The notes beneath the pieces are model-generated. The model made no database searches. It had not been told where the DNA came from and was given only the letters and a program-made list of their open reading frames with translations. This document shows positions 18,809-27,428 of a DNA stretch of 64,000 nucleotides, one piece after another. Source of the DNA: Megamonas hypermegale (GTDB lineage: Bacteria; Bacillota; Negativicutes; Selenomonadales; Selenomonadaceae); contig NZ_LT906446.1 of NCBI RefSeq assembly GCF_900187035.1, positions 496,001 through 560,000 of the forward strand, read 5' to 3'. The translations under genes were made by a program, and so were the position numbers. Position 1 is the stretch's first letter. Each line of letters begins with the position of its first letter.

Positions 18809-20575
18809 TTATGCTTTAAAATTAAGACTATTAGTAAGTTCTGTAAATATAACACCTAAAGCATATGCACCAGCATCAGGGTAACCGATACTTCTTTCGC
18901 CTACAGTACCAGCTCTTCCCATACGTGCTACGATTTCTTTAGTTTTATCTGCACCTTCAACAGCTGCTTTAGCACCATTTTCAAAAGCATTTTGCATATT
19001 GCAGTTGTATTTTACAGCTTCTTTCCACATATCAGCGCAAGGAACTAATGCATCAATTAAAGTTTTATCTCCAACGACAGCTCCTCTACCGAAAGCACGT
19101 TTACCAACATCTTGTATACCATCTACAGCACCTTGCATCATTTGTGCAAATTCAGCTACAGAAATTTCTTGTTTTCCTTCACAGCGTTTGCCAGCAGTTT
19201 TAAATGCAAATCCCCAAACAGGACCAGAAGCACCACCACAATATTCCATGATAACCATAGAGCAAGCTTCTAAGAAGGAACCGATATCTTTTGCTTGAGC
19301 TAAAACTTCATGCCATTGGCGTTTTAATTCTTTGAACCCTTTAGCAACACTCATACCAAAGTCTCCATCACCTGCATGAGAGTCTAATTCACAGAATGGA
19401 ACTTCGTTTTTAATGATAATTTCGCTCATTTTATCAACAATATATATCATATTATTTAATGAAATTTTATTGTTGTATACATCAGCATAACTTGAATCAG
19501 TTTCTACATTGAAAGATACTTCTTTAGCGTTGTTGTTTTCGTTTATAGCTAAGATGTCTTGAATATTTACATCTTGTTCATCAGCAGAAATTTTTAAAGA
19601 TGGTGCATCTACTTCTGCTACTAAATAAGATTTTAATTCATCATCTAATTTTAAAATTGAAACGGAAGCACCAGCCATATCAATACTTGTCATGTAATTA
19701 CCAATGATAATACGAACTGGTTTTATATTTTTAGCAGCTAATTCTTTAGTTACAGCATAGTTCATTAAATTGAGTTCCATTAAAGGTGTTGCACCGAAAC
19801 CATTTACTAAAACTGCTACTTCATCATTTTCTGCTAATTTTAAGTCTTTAGAAATAGCGTCTACAATTCTTGCAGATAATTCATCTGCTGTAGAAATTTT
19901 TTCACGTTTAATACCAGGTTCTCCGTGAATACCTACACCAAATTCAATTTCATCTTCGTTAATATCAAAAGTAGGTGTTCCTTTAGCTGGTACAGTACAA
20001 GAAGTAAGTGCAAAACCTAAGCTTCTTACATTATCAGCAGCTTTTTGTGCGATGCGTTTTACTTCAGGTAAATCAAGACCTTTTTCTGCAGCTGCACCTG
20101 CAATTTTGTGTACAAATACAGTTCCAGCAACACCACGACGGCCTACAGTATATAAGCTATCTTGTACAGCGATATCATCTTCAACTTTTACATAATCAAC
20201 TTTTATGCCGTCCATTTCTGCTAAGTATGCACCGCTTTGGAAGTTCATCATGTCGCCACTGTAATTTTTAATAATTAACAATGTGCCTTTATCGCTTTTT
20301 GTAGATTTAATAGCTTGATAAACTTGTACTTGTGAAGGAGATGCAAAAACATCTCCACACACAGCTGCATCAAGCATACCTTTGCCGACAAATCCAGCAT
20401 GAGCTGGTTCGTGACCGCTACCGCCACCACTGATTAAGCTTACTTTATTTTTATTTATATTTTTTTTCTTTACTATTTTATATTTATCGATAAATTCAAG
20501 AGTAGGGTTAGCTAAAACGAAACCTCTACACATTTCTTTTACGACTGTTTCTGGTTTATTAATTATTTTTTTCAT
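18809..20575 (-). CDS. dihydroxyacetone kinase, ATP-dependent, DhaK-DhaL fusion
   Basis: Phosphorylates dihydroxyacetone to DHAP. The DhaK domain (about 1-335) has the substrate loop SGGGSGHEPAH (His55) and the covalent-binding His217 in GIHGEPG. The DhaL ATP-binding domain (about 365-588) has HAGDGDFG for the Mg-ATP ligands and GGASGPVWG. DhaK and DhaL fused in one chain is the ATP-using form rather than the PTS-dependent form. Next to glycerol dehydrogenase it fits recovery of glycerol released from SQGro as DHAP. It could also phosphorylate glyceraldehyde. It is not a likely sulfofructose kinase, because a separate PFK-family gene fills that role. Confidence 0.92.
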   Translation of the reverse strand: MKKIINKPETVVKEMCRGFVLANPTLEFIDKYKIVKKKNINKNKVSLISGGGSGHEPAHAGFVGKGMLDAAVCGDVFASPSQVQVYQAIKSTKSDKGTLLIIKNYSGDMMNFQSGAYLAEMDGIKVDYVKVEDDIAVQDSLYTVGRRGVAGTVFVHKIAGAAAEKGLDLPEVKRIAQKAADNVRSLGFALTSCTVPAKGTPTFDINEDEIEFGVGIHGEPGIKREKISTADELSARIVDAISKDLKLAENDEVAVLVNGFGATPLMELNLMNYAVTKELAAKNIKPVRIIIGNYMTSIDMAGASVSILKLDDELKSYLVAEVDAPSLKISADEQDVNIQDILAINENNNAKEVSFNVETDSSYADVYNNKISLNNMIYIVDKMSEIIIKNEVPFCELDSHAGDGDFGMSVAKGFKELKRQWHEVLAQAKDIGSFLEACSMVIMEYCGGASGPVWGFAFKTAGKRCEGKQEISVAEFAQMMQGAVDGIQDVGKRAFGRGAVVGDKTLIDALVPCADMWKEAVKYNCNMQNAFENGAKAAVEGADKTKEIVARMGRAGTVGERSIGYPDAGAYALGVIFTELTNSLNFKA

Positions 20576-20589
20576 AAAATCTATCCTTA

Positions 20590-21729
20590 TTATTTAGACA
20601 TTTTGCTTAATTTATAATCTTTACCAACTTTATCTGCTGTAATAATTGCTGCAGCAACTTCTTCAATAGTAATAGGGAATGGCATAGAATGAATGGATTC
20701 TTCAGGAATGCAAGATTTTTCAGCTACTTGCATTAATTCTTCATCAGTAATTGTATCTACACCGATATCTTCGAGACATACAGGAAGGCCAACAGCTAAG
20801 CAGAAATCAAGAACTTCATAAAGTTCTTCTTTTGGAGCATTTTCTAAAACGAGTTGAATAATAGTACCAAAAGCAACTTTTTCACCATGCATATATTTAT
20901 GGCTACCTTCAAGAATAGTTAAACCATCATGAATAGCATGTGCAGCTGCTAAACCGCCACTTTCAAAACCAATGCCAGATAAAAGAACATTTGTTTCAAT
21001 TATATTTTCTAAAGCTTGAGTTACTTTATTGCATTCGCAAGCTTGTTTTGCTTTTACGCCGTTTTCTAATAACATTTCATAGCAAGTTTTAGCAAAGATA
21101 AATGCTGCGTTTGTGGATTTTGCTGGACCACAAAGACCTTCACGATAACCGCAAGGAAGACCAGCATTTACATTAGCAAAAGCTCTAGTAGTTGCGCGTG
21201 CTTCAAAATAAGTAGAAAGTGCATCACCCATACCAGAAACAAGGAAACGAACAGGAGCATTAGCAATAACTGTAGTATCAATTAAAATAACACTTGGGCT
21301 TTGTTTGAAATATGCATAATCATCAAAAGCTCCATCTGGTGTATATAATACTGCAGAATGGCTAGTAGGAGCATCTGTTGCTACGATTGTTGGAACGATA
21401 ATTAATGCATCGCCTTGAGCTACGCATTTAGCTGTATCAATAGCTTTACCGCCACCAAGGCCGATAGTACAATCACATTTATTTTCTTTAGCTACTTCTT
21501 GAAGTCTTGCAACTTCTTGGCGAGAACATTGACCACAGAAGGAGCTAGTAACAAATTTTACTCCAAATTTTTCAGCTGTTTTATCAAGTTTATCTTGAAC
21601 ACGTGCAATATCATCAGGATGAGCAATAAGTAATGCTGTTTTTCCATAAGTGGATACAAAGTAACCTAAATTTAAAAGTTCATTTTCACCTTGAACATAT
21701 TTTGTAGGACAAATAAATGCTTTTCTCAT
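20590..21729 (-). CDS. gldA: glycerol dehydrogenase (iron-containing ADH family)
   Basis: NAD-dependent oxidation of glycerol to dihydroxyacetone. The nucleotide-binding motif is GLGGGKAIDTAK (about 91-101). Metal ligands expected for GldA are Asp169 (SGMGDALSTYFEA), His264 (AAAHAIHDGL) and His281 (YMHGEKVAFG). 379 residues is close to GldA length. It lies 14 bases before the DhaK-DhaL gene and 21 bases after the reductase gene in the sulfosugar operon, so it most likely handles glycerol cut from SQGro. Oxidation of another 1,2-diol, even running backwards on a sulfonate, cannot be excluded from sequence. Confidence 0.9.
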   Translation of the reverse strand: MRKAFICPTKYVQGENELLNLGYFVSTYGKTALLIAHPDDIARVQDKLDKTAEKFGVKFVTSSFCGQCSRQEVARLQEVAKENKCDCTIGLGGGKAIDTAKCVAQGDALIIVPTIVATDAPTSHSAVLYTPDGAFDDYAYFKQSPSVILIDTTVIANAPVRFLVSGMGDALSTYFEARATTRAFANVNAGLPCGYREGLCGPAKSTNAAFIFAKTCYEMLLENGVKAKQACECNKVTQALENIIETNVLLSGIGFESGGLAAAHAIHDGLTILEGSHKYMHGEKVAFGTIIQLVLENAPKEELYEVLDFCLAVGLPVCLEDIGVDTITDEELMQVAEKSCIPEESIHSMPFPITIEEVAAAIITADKVGKDYKLSKMSK

Positions 21730-21750
21730 TATAAAATACCTTCTTTTTTA

Positions 21751-22611
21751 TTATTTAATAATTTTATAAACAGCTACGCAGTCTTCCATACCATAACCAG
21801 CTTCATCAGCTTTTTCAAAATAAGATTTAGCAAGTTTTGTAAAAGCTGCATCGAATCCCCAAGCATCACCCATTTCACAACCGAGGCGAACATCTTTGAG
21901 TGCAAGTTTTACACCAAAACGATTTGCATAATCTCCTGCAAGCATTAATGGTCCTCTCATATGAAGTTGTGCGGAATCTGCACCAGTATCAGCTAATAAT
22001 TTTTGGAATAATTCTCCATCAATACCAGCTTTTTCACAAAGACGCATACCTTCAGATAAAACAGCGAGGTCTGTCATACCTACCATATTACTGATTAACT
22101 TAAAAGCATAAGCTTGTTTAGCACCGCCCATATAATATACAGGAGAACCTACAATTTCTAAAATTTCTTTTACTTTTTCAAAAGTTTCTTTTTTACCACC
22201 AGCAAAAATTGGTTGTTCAGCTTTTTCTGCTTGTGCAGGGCCTTTACCAAGTGGGCAACCCATAAAGCCAATACCTTTTTGTGCTGCAAAATTTTCTAAT
22301 TCTTCTGCTGTTTGTGGGTCAATTGTGCTTACATCAATATAAACACTACCAGGTTTCATTTTGCTTAATAAACCATTTTCGCCGAGCATTGTAGATTTAA
22401 TATGTGCTGGCATAGGAAGGCTTGTAAATACAACGTCACAATCAGCTAAATCATCAGCAGAGTTAGCGCCAACTCCTGTAGTACCAGCAGCTAATGTTCT
22501 TTCAATATGTTCTTTATTCAAATCAAATGCGATAACTTCTTTACCTGCACGAATTAAATTTCTAGCTAAAGGACCACCCATTAAGCCTAATCCGATATAA
22601 CCAATTTTCAT
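21751..22611 (-). CDS. beta-hydroxyacid dehydrogenase-family reductase, probable sulfolactaldehyde reductase (YihU-like)
   Basis: NAD(P)H-dependent reductase of the 3-hydroxyisobutyrate dehydrogenase family, 286 residues. The Rossmann motif GYIGLGLMGGP is at the N-terminus and the catalytic lysine is Lys171 in KLISNMVG, at the same number as YihU. At the substrate loop the usual PVSGG motif is replaced by PLGKGPAQA. This aligns without gaps with PVGRTSANA of E. coli YihU as I recall it, and places Lys123 where YihU uses Arg123 to hold the sulfonate. Together with its operon this supports sulfolactaldehyde to 2,3-dihydroxypropane-1-sulfonate. Tartronate-semialdehyde reductase is the alternative, but no glycerate-pathway genes are here. 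Confidence 0.82.
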   Translation of the reverse strand: MKIGYIGLGLMGGPLARNLIRAGKEVIAFDLNKEHIERTLAAGTTGVGANSADDLADCDVVFTSLPMPAHIKSTMLGENGLLSKMKPGSVYIDVSTIDPQTAEELENFAAQKGIGFMGCPLGKGPAQAEKAEQPIFAGGKKETFEKVKEILEIVGSPVYYMGGAKQAYAFKLISNMVGMTDLAVLSEGMRLCEKAGIDGELFQKLLADTGADSAQLHMRGPLMLAGDYANRFGVKLALKDVRLGCEMGDAWGFDAAFTKLAKSYFEKADEAGYGMEDCVAVYKIIK

Positions 22612-22764
22612 GATATTTTTCTCCTTCGAAATATATTTTCTAAAGTTAATAATTGAGTATTAATTTATGATTTTTAGATTATTGATTTGGAGTAATATTG
22701 TTGTTTACTAATTATTGCAAATAAATTATTTTTATAATTGTTCAGTTAACTTATAACTTATTTA

Positions 22765-24096
22765 TTAATATTTGAAAAGTCGTATTTTGAGAAGTTTACA
22801 CATAATTTCAATTTCTTTTGTAATATCTCCATATACAACTACAAAATGAGGTTCCCAACCATCATTAACGAATTTTTTAACATATTCAGCAGCTTTGCCA
22901 CCTTGTGGTTTTACTGTTACAGATGTACCATAGAATTTTTGAGGTTCGTCTAATGCTTCACCTTTATACATAAACATTCTATAGCCGTTTTGGTCTTTGC
23001 CTAATCTTATTACAGTTACTTCACCAGATTTTAAACCAAAATCCATAACAGGGCCGATTTTACGATTAGGATGAACACCGAGTTTTGCACCGCAAGATTT
23101 ATTAGCTAAAGTACTAGCACCAGCACCGCAATGCCAATATACAATGCTATCGCATTCTTCATCGATTGCTACAGGGTCACCGAAATATGTTGCTTGTTCA
23201 GTAAGCTTACTACCGATAAACATGCTGATTGCTCCACCAATATCTGTTTCGCAAGATGCTGCAATATTATTATCGTTTAAGATGGATAATACAGCGCAAA
23301 CAGGAGCACCAAAACCAGTGAAGAAATCTGGCCAACAACGAGATGCTAAAGCACCAATATTGTTTTCATCAACAAAAGTTTTAAATGCTTTGTGTAAACG
23401 AGCATATTTTTCCATATTTTCATCTGGAATATTTGTATTGATTGTGCAAGCATTTAATTCAGCTAAATCTTCAGCAACTTCTTCTTTTGTATAATTTTTA
23501 GCCATGTCCATAATAGCAGCAGCTTCAATACGAGCAACACGACTACCTAAAGTACCGATTAAATCTGTTTCATTTACATTACCAAAACCAAATCCTGCTG
23601 GTTGATTGCCTACTACACCAATAATTAATTCTTTTAAAGAATTTATTAAAGTAATTGCTTTATTGTATTTTGTTAAGCTTTCAACAACACTGTCTTCATC
23701 AGGATTGCCAAAAATAAAATCAAAATCTCTATTTTGTGTATATACACTATTTCCTGCAGAAAAAGCACCTGTTAATGAATTTAATTTTAATCGTGTACCA
23801 TCAATAGAAGGTTCTCTTGTAGCCCAAATGAGTACAGGACATTTAGATTTACGCATGATTTCATACATAAATTCAGAACCTATAAATGTTGTACATTGAT
23901 AAATGATTAAATCTGGTTCGGAAACTTCATCTAGATATTTACTTAAATCAGATGGTTCAGTAATTAAACTATCTGGAACTTTGATATTTTCAAAAATATT
24001 TTTTAAAAGCTGTACAGATTTAGAAAAATTTTCTTCTGCACTAGGCATATAAAATGTAGTTCTAGCAAGAGGAACGAAAACTGCTTTAATTGCCAT
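22765..24096 (-). CDS. L-fucose/L-arabinose isomerase-family protein, candidate sulfoquinovose isomerase
   Basis: A 443-residue member of the fucose/arabinose isomerase superfamily (COG2407 type). A Rossmann-like N-terminal half is followed by a C-terminal barrel with the likely metal ligands Glu and Asp in SCETDIGGAISM and an aromatic/His motif YWHCGAGAS. It sits between the kinase and the reductase and is the only aldose-ketose isomerase in the locus, so the predicted reaction is SQ to sulfofructose. This is a different fold from E. coli YihS. A published sulfo-EMP variant (sulfo-EMP2) is reported to use a non-YihS isomerase; whether this protein is orthologous needs a search. Fucose or arabinose as substrate is less likely given the neighbours. 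Confidence 0.75.
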   Translation of the reverse strand: MAIKAVFVPLARTTFYMPSAEENFSKSVQLLKNIFENIKVPDSLITEPSDLSKYLDEVSEPDLIIYQCTTFIGSEFMYEIMRKSKCPVLIWATREPSIDGTRLKLNSLTGAFSAGNSVYTQNRDFDFIFGNPDEDSVVESLTKYNKAITLINSLKELIIGVVGNQPAGFGFGNVNETDLIGTLGSRVARIEAAAIMDMAKNYTKEEVAEDLAELNACTINTNIPDENMEKYARLHKAFKTFVDENNIGALASRCWPDFFTGFGAPVCAVLSILNDNNIAASCETDIGGAISMFIGSKLTEQATYFGDPVAIDEECDSIVYWHCGAGASTLANKSCGAKLGVHPNRKIGPVMDFGLKSGEVTVIRLGKDQNGYRMFMYKGEALDEPQKFYGTSVTVKPQGGKAAEYVKKFVNDGWEPHFVVVYGDITKEIEIMCKLLKIRLFKY

Positions 24097-24125
24097 AATA
24101 TATACACTCCTTTTTTTATGAAATT

Positions 24126-25307
24126 TTAGTTTATGTCATCCAAAGATAAATAGTTATCTTTAAATTCTCCAGTAATTGGTACTAACCAATCAATGAAATC
24201 TTTTGTAACTTGTTTTGTTGTTACATCATAGAATTCAACTGGAACTTTCTTTTCTTTTCCACCAACATCGCTTAATGCAATGGTGTAATAGTCGACATTA
24301 TTATCAGATAATGCAACCATTTCTGATTTATGACCATCCATTAATGCTGATATAGTTACAAAACCTATTTTATAAGCACGTTCTTCATCAACAGTAGAAC
24401 GTAATGCACCGAAACATCTCTGAGCCATAGTAAGGTTTTGAGCTCTAGCTTTTAGTCCTAATTTTTCATGTACTAAATTTGCTAAATAAGTTGAAGCACC
24501 ATCAAATGTTTTATTAGCTTGTTTTACATCAGCAAAAGGATTTTCACCGATGGAACAACCATTTTTGTCATGAATGCCTTCACCAACAACTGCTACGACA
24601 AAACCTTTTTCTTCATAAACTCGTTTTACTTCAGATAAAAATTCATTTTCGTCAAAATCATATTCTGGTAGATAAATTAAATGTGGAGCACCATCTGCTT
24701 TTCTTTTTGCTAAAGCACTAGCTGCTGCTAACCAACCTACGCTACGTCCCATAACTTCCATAATTCTGACTTGTTCAAATGTTTTCATTGATTCTAAATC
24801 AATGCTTATATCTCTAACAGCTTGAGCGATATATTTAGCAGCACTACCAAATCCAGGACTGTATTCAATACCAAACATATCATTATCTACAGTTTTTGGA
24901 GAACCAATAACTGTTAAATTTATATTTTGTTTTTCAGCTGATTCGCTGATTACTTTAGCGGCGTACATTGTACCATTACCGCCAATCATAATTAAGGTAT
25001 CAATACCTTTTTCCTGTAATTTTTGAGGAATAGCTGCAAAAATTTCTGCTGTTAAAAACATACGACTAGAACCTAAAAACATCGCTGGAGTATTTCTAAG
25101 TCTAGTTAATTCATCATTTGTCAAATTAGACAAATCGATAATTTTATCTTTTAATAACCCTTCAAATCCATTTAATAAACCATAGATTTTTAATTTATTT
25201 TTTTGTGTATTGTCTATAATACCAGCTAGTGTAGAATTTATAACAGCACTACAACCACCAGTTTGGACAACTGCTATTTTTTCAATTTTATTGACATTAG
25301 CTGCCAT
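24126..25307 (-). CDS. 6-phosphofructokinase-superfamily kinase, candidate sulfofructose kinase
   Basis: A 393-residue PfkA-fold protein that resembles the PPi-dependent PFK clade overall (EVMGRSVGWLAAASAL, APHLIYLPE). The phosphoryl-donor site is mixed. GGNGT at 109-113 has Gly at the position that is Asp in PPi enzymes (ATP-like), while PKTVDND at 137-143 has the Lys typical of PPi enzymes. The catalytic Asp141 is kept. The C-terminal sugar-phosphate site that normally reads LGxxQRGG is altered to LTMAQRCFGALRS, as expected if the substrate is not fructose-6-phosphate. Between aldolase and isomerase genes it would phosphorylate sulfofructose at C1. The donor (ATP or PPi) is uncertain. Confidence 0.78.
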   Translation of the reverse strand: MAANVNKIEKIAVVQTGGCSAVINSTLAGIIDNTQKNKLKIYGLLNGFEGLLKDKIIDLSNLTNDELTRLRNTPAMFLGSSRMFLTAEIFAAIPQKLQEKGIDTLIMIGGNGTMYAAKVISESAEKQNINLTVIGSPKTVDNDMFGIEYSPGFGSAAKYIAQAVRDISIDLESMKTFEQVRIMEVMGRSVGWLAAASALAKRKADGAPHLIYLPEYDFDENEFLSEVKRVYEEKGFVVAVVGEGIHDKNGCSIGENPFADVKQANKTFDGASTYLANLVHEKLGLKARAQNLTMAQRCFGALRSTVDEERAYKIGFVTISALMDGHKSEMVALSDNNVDYYTIALSDVGGKEKKVPVEFYDVTTKQVTKDFIDWLVPITGEFKDNYLSLDDIN

Positions 25308-25341
25308 CTTAGATTAACCTCATTCTATTTAAATCAAACTT

Positions 25342-26196
25342 TTATTTTAAATTATTTTTCCAATCTTGTGCAAAGAATGTAAGATTTTCTTCTACTGTTT
25401 TAGCAACAGCTGCTTTTGCTTTTTGTGGAGCACCGATGAAATCATAAGCTTCTTTATTTTCCATGTGTACTGCTGTGAATGTGTCCATGAAAGAACGTTT
25501 TATTTCTGTACCGATATTAACTTTTTTAACACCTAAATCAATACATTTAGCAAACTGTTCTTTAGAAAGACCTGTTCCTCCATGTAAAACAAGTGGAGTA
25601 TCGATTAATTTAGCAGTTTCTTCTAATACTTCATAATGTAAATGAGGAACACCTTTGTATAAGCCATGAGCATTGCCGATAGAAAGAGCTAAAGCATCTA
25701 CATTTGTGAGTTTAGCAAATTCAGCAGCATCTTTTGGATTTGTAACCTTAGCATCAGCAACAGCTTCACCATCTTCAATACCAGCCAAAGCACCGATTTC
25801 AGCTTCAACAGAAACGCCTACAGCATGAGCTGCTTCTACAACTTTTTTAGTAAGAGCTACGTTTTCTTCAAAAGGTAAATAAGAACCATCAATCATTACA
25901 GCACTAAAACCAATTTGAATAGCTTTCATACAAAGTTCAAATGTTTTTGAATGATCAAGAAATACTGCTGCTGGTACTTTAGCTTCTTTAGCCAATTTAA
26001 CCATGAGAGCACCGATTTCTTCATTACCAGGTTTGCTGAGTACAGCACTACCAATCATGAGAATTACAGGCATATTTACTTTTTCTGCACCTGCAATGAT
26101 ACCTTGAGCACTGAATAAATCATATGTACTGAAAGCTCCTACAGCACCTTTTTCTTTTTGAAGACTTAAAATTTCTTTTAATGATACTAAAGCCAT
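25342..26196 (-). CDS. class II aldolase (FbaA/GatY family), candidate sulfofructose-1-phosphate aldolase
   Basis: Zinc-dependent class II aldolase of 284 residues, the GatY/KbaY size. The catalytic Asp81 and Zn ligand His82 are in FLDHSKT, with His177 (GNAHGLYKG) and His205 (VLHGGTGL) as the other ligands. VEAEIG and the phosphate-binding NIGTEIK are conserved, so a DHAP-type phosphate is bound. Cleavage to DHAP plus sulfolactaldehyde is predicted from the operon. It is the first gene after a good promoter (26266-26237) and is followed at 34 bases by the kinase. E. coli uses the class I aldolase YihT for this step, so this is non-homologous replacement. A tagatose or fructose bisphosphate role is the alternative. 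Confidence 0.82.
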   Translation of the reverse strand: MALVSLKEILSLQKEKGAVGAFSTYDLFSAQGIIAGAEKVNMPVILMIGSAVLSKPGNEEIGALMVKLAKEAKVPAAVFLDHSKTFELCMKAIQIGFSAVMIDGSYLPFEENVALTKKVVEAAHAVGVSVEAEIGALAGIEDGEAVADAKVTNPKDAAEFAKLTNVDALALSIGNAHGLYKGVPHLHYEVLEETAKLIDTPLVLHGGTGLSKEQFAKCIDLGVKKVNIGTEIKRSFMDTFTAVHMENKEAYDFIGAPQKAKAAVAKTVEENLTFFAQDWKNNLK

Positions 26197-26236
26197 TACA
26201 AAAACCTCCTATTTGAGTATTACTTTTTATATTAAT

Positions 26237-26266
26237 ATTATATAACGTTTAGAATATATTTTTCAA
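26237..26266 (-). promoter_or_regulatory. promoter of the aldolase-kinase-isomerase genes
   Basis: On the - strand TTGAAA (26266-26261), an 18-base spacer and TATAAT (26242-26237), about 40 bases before the aldolase start. AAGATATATTT overlaps the -35 side (26265-26275) and also occurs at 31132-31143 in the divergent promoter region. Confidence 0.65.
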
Positions 26267-26278
26267 GATATATTTTAT

Positions 26279-26320
26279 GGTATAGGTTTCCTTATAATTG
26301 AATATAAGAGAACCTATACC
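26279..26320 (-). repeat. long inverted repeat downstream of the GntR gene
   Basis: GGTATAGGTT pairs with AACCTATACC, and inside it CTTATA pairs with TATAAG. It lies between the GntR stop and the aldolase promoter. No U-tract follows, so it may be an operator or RNA structure as well as, or instead of, a terminator. Confidence 0.55.
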
Positions 26321-26915
26321 TATTTATTAAACTAGTATTATCATTGCCATTCTTTATCTATTTGGTTTTTATGCAGAACTATATTATAACGATATCTATC
26401 TGCTCTATACACATTATAAGCATATTCAATTGGTGTATCATTTTGATATGTTAATCTTTCCATCAATAAAACAGGCTCACCTTTTTTTATATCTAAGAGC
26501 TCAGCTTCTTCTTTAGTAGCAGCTTTAGCAGATATGGTTTCTTCTGCTCTTGTTAATTGAACATTTAAAAACCTATTGGCAATTTCATAAACACCTGTAT
26601 TAGATAAATCATATTTTGCTAATTCTTTTCCGTATTCTAAAGTCCAAAAACTATTTACATATACGAGTTTTTTATCGTTTATTTTATGGAGCTTTTTTAT
26701 AAGCATTAATTTATCTTCATTTAAGCGTTTTAACTCTGGAAATTCTTTTAAGACTGCATCGTTTACGATAACTTCTTTTATTTCCAAAATCTCTGCATTT
26801 GGTACAAATCCCTTATTCGTCATTTCTTCAAAAAACCCTGTCAAATGCCCTAATTCTTCTGAACTGCACCCCAAAAGTTGGACAAAAAAACAACTTTTGG
26901 AGGTGCAGTTTTTTT

Positions 26916-27428
26916 ATGACTAAATACTCAAATGAATTTAAAGTTAAAGCAATTAAAATGGTTTTAAAAGGAGATTCTATTTATCATGTAGCTAAAATTC
27001 TAAACATGCCAAATACAGCTTCTCTTCGCAGATGGATATTTCATTATGAAAATGGTGGCATTTCACAACTTCTTCATAAAAATCGTAAATATACTCCTAT
27101 CTTTAAGCAAAAAGTTATTGAATATAAATGGCTACATCATTTATCATTAAATCAAACAGCAGCCAAATTTTCCATTCCTAATACTGGTACAATTTCTACA
27201 TGGGAAAAGTTGTATCGTTCTTATGGATTTTCTGGTTTGCTTGCTAAGAAACGAGGTAGACCATCTATGAAAAAATCTAAATCTAAAAATAAGGTTAACA
27301 AACCTAAAAAAGAACTTTCTTATGTTGAACAATTGGAACAAGAAAATTATCAATTAAGGATGGAAAATGACCTATTAAAAAAGTGGCATGCCTTAATGAA
27401 GCAATGGGAAAAGGAAGGAAGACACTAG
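26916..27428 (+). CDS. IS3-family transposase OrfA (helix-turn-helix)
   Basis: 170 residues with a helix-turn-helix (FKVKAIKMVLKGDSIYHVAKI, then TASLRRWIFHYENGG), a second one around LSLNQTAAKFSIPNTGTIS, a basic linker, and a leucine-zipper-like end (VEQLEQENYQLRMENDLLKK). The ATG at 26916 follows GGAGGTG. The slippery A AAA AAG near its 3' end would let ribosomes shift -1 into OrfB to make the full OrfAB transposase. Confidence 0.9.
   Translation: MTKYSNEFKVKAIKMVLKGDSIYHVAKILNMPNTASLRRWIFHYENGGISQLLHKNRKYTPIFKQKVIEYKWLHHLSLNQTAAKFSIPNTGTISTWEKLYRSYGFSGLLAKKRGRPSMKKSKSKNKVNKPKKELSYVEQLEQENYQLRMENDLLKKWHALMKQWEKEGRH

Noticed and set aside
18809-20575. DhaK-DhaL protein as sulfofructose kinase
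   Set aside because: Its covalent triose site (His217) suits dihydroxyacetone, and a PFK-family kinase is next to the aldolase.
16780-26196. Fucose/arabinose or galactitol utilisation as the role of the operon
   Set aside because: The GH31 active site is that of a sulfoquinovosidase, and a YihU-like reductase and TauE permease are present; no fuculokinase, ribulokinase or epimerase is seen.
26341-26874. Complete gene for a UTRA-only protein starting in the IS
   Set aside because: The apparent start lies in IS sequence; the piece is the C-terminal half of the split GntR gene.
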